64,000 nt of DNA from Lewinellaceae bacterium. GTDB taxonomy: Bacteria > Bacteroidota > Bacteroidia > Chitinophagales > Saprospiraceae. The stretch spans positions 186,001 to 250,000 of the forward strand of contig JACJYQ010000004.1 in the NCBI GenBank assembly GCA_020636025.1, written 5' to 3'. Positions within the stretch are counted from its first letter, which is position 1; every line of letters starts with the position of its first letter. The notes under the pieces were generated by a model. That model worked only from the letters and a program-made list of their open reading frames with translations, did no database searches and was not told the DNA's origin. Below, one piece after another: positions 7,318-15,900 of the stretch. Position numbers and translations under genes: made by a program.

Positions 7318-10300
7318 TTACAAGCCTTTGCGAAAATCGCTCGGCGACTTCCCAAATTCCTGCTGGAATGTCCTGGAAAAGTAATTTGGATCTGTAAACC
7401 CTACTTCATAAGCTACCTCTGAAATAGTGAGATTTGAGTTTAGCAAGAGCTCTTTTCCTTTTTTCAATCGTACCAACCGTATAAATTGGGAAGGTGTTTG
7501 ATCCGTGAGCGCTTTCAGTTTCCGGTATACCTGCATTTGACTCATCAGCATGGATTTGCAGAGCTCTGGGATGCCGTAACTAGCATCGTCCAGGTGTTCT
7601 ACAACCATTTCACGTAGTTTTAAAAGAAACTGATCCTCCAGATTTTGATGGTCTTCAGTTGAGTGCTCAATTTGCATATTGCTATATCTCGCCTGAAGGG
7701 TGCGCCTAAGCTCCATAAGTTTTCTCAACCGAACGAGAAGCTCTTCCTTCTCAAAGGGCTTTGTGAGATAGGCATCTGCTCCAAATTCCAGTCCTTCTAT
7801 CTTCGACTTTATATCTGCTTTTGCCGTTAGCATAATGATGGGAATGTGACTGGTTCTGCCATCGGTTTTTAGCTGGTGAGTCACCTCGAATCCATCTTTT
7901 TCTGGCATCATCACATCGGTGATGATTATGTCGGGAACATGCTCCAGGGCCATATCTACAGCTTCCTGGCCGTTTATGGCCACTAGCACAGTGTAATCAC
8001 TATCCAACAATGACTTAAGAAATGTCACCACACCGCTGTTGTCCTCAGCTATCAGGACAAGTGGCTTGTCATTTTTTATCTGATCAGGTTTGGTCGGCAG
8101 TTCATCAAAATGAGGGAATGATTCCAGAACAGGTGCTTTTGGTTCCAATGTCATTTCCAGTGTGGGTGTTTTCTGATCGCGGATTACGGGTAACAAAACG
8201 GCAAACTCCGTTCCCCAGTCAATTTCACTTTTTACCGTTATGGAGCCACCCATCAGTTCAATCAGTTCTTTTGTAAGCGCAAGCCCAATCCCGGTACCGG
8301 CAAATGTGCGATTTTGTTTCACCACCTTTCCGTCAACACCGGTAGTCATTTGGCCTTCCACCTGATAAAAACGATCGAATATATGAGGAAGGTCCACCTC
8401 TGGAATACCTATGCCGGTGTCTTTCACTTTAACCTGTAAATATTCCTTCTCATTCAACAGCACTTTTTCCGACATCAGGCCAACCTTGCCACCCGGTCTC
8501 GTAAATTTTATGGCATTAGACATCAGGTTATAGATCACGTGTTGAAGCTTCACTTCGTCAAAATCCATGGTTAGAGACTTCAATTCGGATTTATACCCCA
8601 GACTGATCTTTTTATCAGATGCCATAGAATAAAATGACTCAGTGAGATAGTGCAGATAGCTGATGACATCTCCCTGCACGGCATCCATTTTGAGGGTGCC
8701 GGAATCCAGTTTGGACAGGTCGAGCAATTGATTGATGAGCCTGAGCAAGTTTCTGGCGTTCCGACGGATGAGGTTTCGCTCCTTATCGAATCCTTGCATA
8801 TTGTCGTTCATACCCATGATCACCGTGAGTGGAGTTCGGAATTCATGTGTAATGTTGGTGTATAGGCGTGTTTTCAAACTATCAAGGTCACGCAAACGTC
8901 TGGACTCCTGTTCCTTGAACTGACTTGTTAGTCTGTATCGGTAATACCAGTAAGCACCTCCTCCCAGCGCCAGGAGAAACAATGTTTTTGCCCACCAGGT
9001 CTGATACCAGTTAGGCAAAACAACGATTTTGATGTGGCGCTCATTTCCACTGATGTTATCCAGCATCAGGGCTCCACGCAATTTCAATGTATAAGTGCCT
9101 GGCGGGAGATTTTCGTAGCGTATCTTGTTATTTGACCTTGCTGGTGCATTCCAATCCTTATCGTAGCCTTCCAGATAATAACTGTAATAATTGTTTTTTG
9201 GAATCCGGTAGTCCGCAACCGAATAATCAAGCATGAAATACCTTTCACCCGGCTGTAGTACAATTTTATCCATTGCCTGTAACCCGGTTTTGAATTCCAG
9301 CAACTGGTCTCTGTTCCGGTCGTATTTCGACAAACTGTTGAGTACAATGGAACTGCTAACTGATTTGAGTGAATTGTAAGCGCTAACGGCTTCCTCGGGG
9401 AATACAGAAACCGTTGGGCCACCGAGGGCATTTACACCAAAATAAAACCTCCCATCGCTGGCTCGGAAGAAAGAGGTTCTGTTATACTCAGAATTCGATA
9501 CCCAGGGGTGCAAAGGGAAGTCCATAAATACACCGGTTCCTGTGTCAAACCTGAATAGTCCTTTACTTGTACTGACCCATAAGTAGCGGTCATCCTCCTC
9601 CGGGAGGATACTGTATACAAGTCGGGATTCCGGCTCCCTGGGGTCTATATAATAGTGTTTTATACTTAACAAATCAGCTGAAATACAACTCAATCCGGCT
9701 CCGTGGCCAATCCACATATTTCCGTGACTGTCTTCATAAAAACCTGAAACCACATTATTATTTAGCCTAACCGGACCATCAGTATAACTGCTTATGTGTA
9801 AATAAGGACCTTCATTCTCAGGGAATATAAATATGCCCTGTCCAAATGTGCCCAGCCAAACTGTACCATCCGACGGGCGTAAATACATATCATTAAGCTC
9901 TACAGGCGATTCCTTAAGCTCCGGAACATTTATCCTGCGCAGCAGTTCTTTTGTTTTTGGATTAATGACAGCAACTTTGTCATCCCCCCAGTTTGTTACC
10001 CAATACCTGTCCTTTCTATCGAAAAGACACGGCATTCCAGTGTTATATCTAAATATGGAATCAAGCGTATGGATGGTGCGAACGGAGCGGTTTTCCGGAT
10101 TAAAGATTAAAGCCCCACCCCATATTTCCCGCTCGCGATACCAGGCCTTGTACCAGTACAAATATCTTTCTGACCGGATCGTCTTTTCTGTGACGGGATC
10201 ATAGGTAACTAAGGCATAGTTGGTATTTCCATAAATTTTGCCTTTATCATTTTCCACAAATGACCTGAGACTCAACCTTGGGATCAACCTGAAGGCAGGT

Positions 10301-11430
10301 GGCTGGGGAATGAATTTTATAAGGCTTGAATTATTGCCAACCCAAATGATGCCTGAGTTGTCTTCAATAGCACAGCGTACTTCTATTCTGGAAAAGTCAT
10401 TCTTAATTCCGTTTCGCTCTGGTTCCGCACTTATTAAAGAATCTATTTCGCATGTTTCGAAGTTGAAAATATATTTTGAATTGAGGAATAAGCCGGTTTT
10501 TGCCCTGACCATATAGGGAATATAGGGCTTAGAAACCACAGATCTTCCTACCCAAGAATTAAGTTCATTACGGATTTGATAGTTAACTGGTGACTTGGCG
10601 TTTTTAAGCCATTTGTTTAGGCTACAAACCAGCCAATGTTGGTTGTTGCTTCCCGGTTGACAGGAACCGAAATACCAGATGGTTTCTTTTTCATCTACAT
10701 AAAAGCTGAAGGTATTCAGCGAGGCAACTTCAATATCCGGCATAGCGTAATCTTTAATTGTATTACCGGACCAATCAACTTGCCTAAGCCCAAGCTCTGT
10801 TTTTACTAAAGCATTAACGCCAATGCACTTAACAGTTGCTTCATCCTGGGTGGTCAATATTTCAGGAATCACTGGTTTAAAATTGGATCCGTTTCTGGAA
10901 AAAAGCAACAGGTAATCATTCTGATAATTGTCCACATTGGTTTTTACAACATAAGTAGCCCAAATCCAGGTTTCAGTTGCATTGCCACCCACTGCAATGG
11001 TTCCTATTTTACCCGACTTGGGAAGACTATTGTCCAGAACAATAGAATCTGTGATAACTTGCCGTATAGGGTCAAACACATAAACACCCTTATTGTAATT
11101 CAGGTATAAATTACCATCATATTCGTCGAATACATCATTGTGGGAGGAGATCGCCGCTTCATTGGGCAGGGGCAGTCGTATGATGCGATCCCCGCAATAA
11201 TACGCTAGCCCCTTGCTATACACCCCCATCCAGATTACACCTGCACTGTCCTGATAAAGGTTGTTAATGGGGCCAAAATTGGCTCGAATATCCTCCGTAA
11301 CATCCTCTATGATGTATTTATCAAGAAGTTGAGCGGAAAGGTTTACTGAAAGAAAAATGGAAAAAACAAATATGAAAATGGGTTTCAATTCAGCCAGGTT
11401 TTTAGATTTAAGACATGCTCTATTTAGCAA
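7318..11430 (-). CDS. Hybrid two-component system regulator (HTCS): periplasmic propeller sensor, kinase, receiver, AraC-type DNA-binding domain
   Basis: The protein has up to 1370 residues and fuses a whole two-component system. In order: signal peptide; two seven-bladed Reg_prop beta-propellers (about 45-720; blades such as IWVGNNSSLIKFI and MWIGHGAGLSCIS); Y_Y_Y domain (about 735-800); a membrane helix (about 813-832); HisKA with phospho-acceptor H862 in THEFRTPLTVI; HATPase with NLMSNAIKFTRPGG and GTGIGLALTKEL; receiver with phospho-acceptor D1172 in ITDVMMPEKDGFEV; and an AraC helix-turn-helix pair (about 1265-1368, ending SEVAYEVGFTDPNYFSRTFQQEFGKSP). No ATG fits: the start is TTG at 11430 or, giving a tighter signal peptide (LKPIFIFVFSIFLS), TTG at 11388. 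HTCS proteins usually sense oligosaccharides and switch on an adjacent SusC/SusD locus. None is present here, so its target is unknown. Confidence 0.93.
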   Translation of the reverse strand: MLNRACLKSKNLAELKPIFIFVFSIFLSVNLSAQLLDKYIIEDVTEDIRANFGPINNLYQDSAGVIWMGVYSKGLAYYCGDRIIRLPLPNEAAISSHNDVFDEYDGNLYLNYNKGVYVFDPIRQVITDSIVLDNSLPKSGKIGTIAVGGNATETWIWATYVVKTNVDNYQNDYLLLFSRNGSNFKPVIPEILTTQDEATVKCIGVNALVKTELGLRQVDWSGNTIKDYAMPDIEVASLNTFSFYVDEKETIWYFGSCQPGSNNQHWLVCSLNKWLKNAKSPVNYQIRNELNSWVGRSVVSKPYIPYMVRAKTGLFLNSKYIFNFETCEIDSLISAEPERNGIKNDFSRIEVRCAIEDNSGIIWVGNNSSLIKFIPQPPAFRLIPRLSLRSFVENDKGKIYGNTNYALVTYDPVTEKTIRSERYLYWYKAWYREREIWGGALIFNPENRSVRTIHTLDSIFRYNTGMPCLFDRKDRYWVTNWGDDKVAVINPKTKELLRRINVPELKESPVELNDMYLRPSDGTVWLGTFGQGIFIFPENEGPYLHISSYTDGPVRLNNNVVSGFYEDSHGNMWIGHGAGLSCISADLLSIKHYYIDPREPESRLVYSILPEEDDRYLWVSTSKGLFRFDTGTGVFMDFPLHPWVSNSEYNRTSFFRASDGRFYFGVNALGGPTVSVFPEEAVSAYNSLKSVSSSIVLNSLSKYDRNRDQLLEFKTGLQAMDKIVLQPGERYFMLDYSVADYRIPKNNYYSYYLEGYDKDWNAPARSNNKIRYENLPPGTYTLKLRGALMLDNISGNERHIKIVVLPNWYQTWWAKTLFLLALGGGAYWYYRYRLTSQFKEQESRRLRDLDSLKTRLYTNITHEFRTPLTVIMGMNDNMQGFDKERNLIRRNARNLLRLINQLLDLSKLDSGTLKMDAVQGDVISYLHYLTESFYSMASDKKISLGYKSELKSLTMDFDEVKLQHVIYNLMSNAIKFTRPGGKVGLMSEKVLLNEKEYLQVKVKDTGIGIPEVDLPHIFDRFYQVEGQMTTGVDGKVVKQNRTFAGTGIGLALTKELIELMGGSITVKSEIDWGTEFAVLLPVIRDQKTPTLEMTLEPKAPVLESFPHFDELPTKPDQIKNDKPLVLIAEDNSGVVTFLKSLLDSDYTVLVAINGQEAVDMALEHVPDIIITDVMMPEKDGFEVTHQLKTDGRTSHIPIIMLTAKADIKSKIEGLEFGADAYLTKPFEKEELLVRLRKLMELRRTLQARYSNMQIEHSTEDHQNLEDQFLLKLREMVVEHLDDASYGIPELCKSMLMSQMQVYRKLKALTDQTPSQFIRLVRLKKGKELLLNSNLTISEVAYEVGFTDPNYFSRTFQQEFGKSPSDFRKGL

Positions 11431-11620
11431 AGGTTTCGATTTCCAGACTTAAAAGGCAAGCACAGGTCTTTCAAAAGTTAGCACGTATCTTAAATCACAG
11501 ATTTTAATTGATTTGTGGATTTCACAGATTTGATTTCCTGTTTATCGATGATTTCCTGTCATGGTAGTTCGCAAAGTCCTTTAGAAATTTTATTATTGCC
11601 ATACAATATCTTTGGCTTTT

Positions 11621-12772
11621 ATGGATCCAAACACATCATTTTCAGATGAACAGTTAGACGAGCTCCGACAGATTGGAGACCCGCTCGCTGATGAAGCCAT
11701 CGAACAAATCGTTGCGGAAAAAGGAGCCAAAGAAGCGGGAGAGATTTTTAACCTCTTGATTCGCCGGATAGAATTACCCATTTCGGAGCTCCCTGAAAGC
11801 CTGCACCTGTATTTGGCTGAAAGTGCAAAAATGCCGGTTTGGGTGGATTGGGAAAAAGTAAAGCTGGCGAATGAACTGTTTCTCGATCACGGGCCAAAAT
11901 TTCTAGTCTTCTTATATTTCAAATCGCTTCCCCTGCTCTACTCATGTGCAAACGGCGCCCAGGTGCTGGTGCAGACAGGTAGATTGAGTGGAAAGGTTGA
12001 TACGCAAGATATATTCACCAGAAGAATTGCGGAAACCGGTCAATTTTTGCTGGATGTTATGGCACCCGGAGCACTGGAGCACGGCGGGAAAGGAGTTCAA
12101 ACCATTCAAAAAATAAGGCTGATCCATGCATCCATTCGCTATTTTGTAGGTAAAAACAACTCATGGGACAGCAACTCGCTGGGTGTCCCGGTAAATCAGG
12201 AAGACCTGGCCATTACCCTAACAACCTTTAGCAGTGTTATCACAGATGCCCTGGACCAATTTGGGATTACTGAGTCTCCAGAGAGAATTGAAGCTTATCA
12301 GCATACCTGGGCTATCATTGGTTACTTGCTGGGAATTCGGGAAGCCATGCTTCCGACCAGTCCAATTGAAAGCCGTAACCTGATGAACAAAATTCTTGAG
12401 CGGCAATCAGCTGGCTCGGAAGCCGGAACACAGTTAACATCAACCTTATTGGGTTTTGCAAAACCATTTTTTCCAGCAGAAGCCCAAAACACGCCGATTT
12501 TGATCATGCAACATTTGATTGGTGAAGAAAGATCAACAATGCTTGGGGTAAGCCATCGTCCAGGCTGTTTGGGCATATTGCTTCCAGAGGTCATCAGCCG
12601 GATTTTTAAACTCGGTGAAAAACTGGAGGACCGCATTAAGGAACCTCTGAAAGTGTTCATAGATGTGATAAGCTGGCAAATGATGGAGCAAATGGTTCAA
12701 TTCTTTGATAAATACAAGCAACGGCAGTTTGAATTACCTGACGTTTATGAAAAGCTCTGGAATAGGAAATAG
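11621..12772 (+). CDS. DUF2236 / MpaB-family oxygenase (latex-clearing-protein-like)
   Basis: The protein has 383 residues from ATG 11621; an in-frame TTG nine bases upstream (11612) is a poorer choice. There is no signal peptide. The region RRIAETGQFLLDVMAPGALEHGGKG followed by QTIQKIRLIHASIRYFV, and later EAYQHTWAIIGYLLGIREAMLP, matches the DUF2236 fold shared by bacterial rubber oxygenase Lcp and MpaB. In Lcp a histidine in the corresponding RLxHAxxR helix binds heme b; H in RLIHASIR would be the equivalent, so a heme-dependent oxygenase is plausible but not shown. The substrate is unknown. The gene is monocistronic and divergent from the HTCS gene, with 190 bp between them. Confidence 0.8.
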   Translation: MDPNTSFSDEQLDELRQIGDPLADEAIEQIVAEKGAKEAGEIFNLLIRRIELPISELPESLHLYLAESAKMPVWVDWEKVKLANELFLDHGPKFLVFLYFKSLPLLYSCANGAQVLVQTGRLSGKVDTQDIFTRRIAETGQFLLDVMAPGALEHGGKGVQTIQKIRLIHASIRYFVGKNNSWDSNSLGVPVNQEDLAITLTTFSSVITDALDQFGITESPERIEAYQHTWAIIGYLLGIREAMLPTSPIESRNLMNKILERQSAGSEAGTQLTSTLLGFAKPFFPAEAQNTPILIMQHLIGEERSTMLGVSHRPGCLGILLPEVISRIFKLGEKLEDRIKEPLKVFIDVISWQMMEQMVQFFDKYKQRQFELPDVYEKLWNRK

Positions 12773-12993
12773 CGAAGCCTCTCAGCATGAAAACCCGTTT
12801 ATAATTAATTGATAAACAAGTATTTATATTATATTTTTACTAATTCATTTTATATGTAAGCAACAAGTAATGTTGACTTTTGGCAAAAATGGCCAACGTG
12901 TACTATGAAATTCGATAAGTCTGTTCCTATTTTGTAGCCCTTATTCACTTTCTTATAACCAGGAAAACCTCCGTCACCAAATCAGGTAATTTC

Positions 12994-15900
12994 ATGAATA
13001 TTCGACTACTTTCCCTACTCGCATTTGCCTTTTTTACTTTTTCTGTTACCGCCCAGCGATATCAGGAAATGATCGATGCAGGCAATTACCCAATTACAGA
13101 GATCCAAAAAGAAGCGGAAGCTTATTTCGACATTGTTGGTCATGGAAGAGGAACCGGCTATAAACAATTCAAACGTTGGGAATATGTAGCTCTTATGGAG
13201 CTCGATGAAAACGGCGTTAAAATCCCCAATAATGAATTATCCCAATTGGCCAGAGAATATCGTCAAACCGAACAGGCCCGTCTGAAAGGCACAGGCTTTT
13301 CATCTGGAAACTGGCAACAACTTGGTCCAACCTATAAAAACGGAACTTCCGGCTGGAATCCAGGTGTGGGTCGAATCACTTCTCTGAGTTGGGAAAATGG
13401 AAACAACCTGCACATGATCATTGGTAGCCCAACCGGGGGTGTATGGAAGACAATCGATGGGGGTGCCACCTGGATGCCGCTAACCGATGAATTTAGCACA
13501 GTCGATGTTTACGCGCTGGAAATATCACCCTATAACAGCCAACATTACCTATGGGGAAGCACCTCGGGAAAAATATTCCAGTCAATAGATGGTGGTCAAA
13601 GCTGGACCGCCAGTCAAAAACTGACTGGTAGCGGCAAGGTTATCCGCATATTGTTTCACCCTACTGATGCCTCCATTGTGTATGCCGTTTCAGAATCCAA
13701 CGGCTTATTTAGGTCAACAGATGGTGGAAGTACATGGACAGGTGTGAATGATGTGAATGGAGTTAAAGGTCAGGATGTAGAATTTAAACCGGGAGACCCT
13801 TCAACGATTTATTTTACAGGAACTGACGTGTTTAAATCAACAGATGACGGCAATTCCTTTACCCAGATTTCCGGCTTTGAGACAGCCAACAATAATTACA
13901 AAATGATTGGCGTCTCACCTGCAAATCCTGCCTATGTGTATGTGGTTGAATCAAGCGGTGGCAAATTTGGCGCTTTTTACAAATCAACCAACAGCGGAGA
14001 CAGTTTTAACAAATTACAGGATGGAGCTGATATCAACTACTTTGGGTACAGCGATATTGGTGATGATGACAAAGGACAGGCACCGCGGGATATGGACGTA
14101 GCCGTCAGTCTTTCAGATGAGGAGGAAGTGCATATAGCCGGTGTTCACACCTGGAAATCCATTGATGGTGGCGTTACCTTCTTTTTGACATCTTACTGGA
14201 CACCAAGCGGCGCCATTTCAAGGGGTGTTGGATACAACCATGCAGATATTGACCTGCTTAAATTTTCAGGAGACACCCTGTTTGTAACCTCCGACGGAGG
14301 CATTTATCGCAGTACCGATGGCGCTTTTTCTTTTACAGACCTTTCAGGCGGGCTTTGTGTTAAGGAGTTTTACAAGATCGGAGTGTCTAAAACAGACCCG
14401 AATGTTGTCTCCGGTGGATCGCAGGACAATGGCACCAGCGTTATGAGAGGAGCCGATCGTCAATGGTTCGATTGGCTTGGTGCAGATGGAATGGAGTCTT
14501 TTGTTGATTGGAACAATGCGAATAACCTGTACGGGACATCCCAATATGGATCTATGTACCGCTCAACCAATCAGGGTAATTCGAGATCGGGTATTTCAAA
14601 GCCACCAGATGTGGAAGACGGGGCCTGGGTAACACCATTTGAGCAGGATCCACAAGTACCCAACACCATTTATGCAGCCTTTGCAGATGTATGGAAAACA
14701 AGCAATTATGGGGCTACCTGGGAAAAAATATCTGATTACGACAACGGCAATTTCAATCAGATGAAGCTGGCGCCAACCGATAATCAGCGCATTTATGTAT
14801 CACGCAGTTCCAACCTGTACACAACCCCCGATGGCGGTACTACCTGGGTGACTACGAATAAAGGTTGGGGTTCCAGCAGCATAAGCTACATAGCAGTGCA
14901 TCCGCTTGATCCAATGCACCTGCTGATCGTGACCTCATCATCCGTTTATGAATCTATAGATGCCGGAGATACCTGGACCAACATCGGTCCCGGATTGCCG
15001 TCGGGTACCAAGTACTGTGCAGCCTGGGAAAACACAGGAAAAAACGGCATTTATGTCGGCGGATTTGGATTTGTAGCCTATACGAATGACGACCTTCCCG
15101 GACAATGGGTCGGTTACTTCGACGGACTCCCCAATGCTCGTGTTTATGAATTGGAGATCAATTACATTTCCAATACCATTTTTGCAGGCACCTATGGCCG
15201 TGGTCTTTGGGAGTCTCCCATTTACAATCAACTCCCACCGGTAAGTGCTTTTGGAGCTGACCAGGTGTATGGTTGTGTAGGCGCTACCATTGCCTTTAAC
15301 GATTTGTCTGTCAACACGCCAAACAGCTGGGAATGGGAATTCCAGGGTGGAACTCCAGCTACCTCAACAGAGCAAAACCCGGTGGTCACTTATGATAACC
15401 CTGGTATTTTTCCTGTCCAGTTGAAAGTGACCAACAATGCTGGCGAGGATACTTATATCTCAAGCGATTACATTACCATTTTCGGTCCGCACGAGCCCAT
15501 GGTAACAGATGTGGAAAGGTGCGACTCCGGACAAGTGACTTTACATGCTGATCCAATACCCGGTGAAACAACCAACTGGTATTCAGAGAGTTCGGGTGGA
15601 AGTTTGCTTGCAACTGGCCCGGATTTTAGTACAGACATTGACCAAACTACCACTTTCTATGCTTCAAGCATTAGCGGATTTCAAAACATTGAGCATGTTG
15701 GACCTGTTTCCAACGCCATTGGTGGTGGGGGTATTCATGCCGGAAACTTCTTCCTCATTTTTGACGTACACAAACCCATCACATTAAATTCTGTAACAGT
15801 ATATGCAGATGCTGATGGGGATCGAGTCTTCCAATTGCTGGATGTGAACGATAATGTGCTATTTGAAAAAACCATTTTCGTGCCAGTAGGTGAAAGCCGC

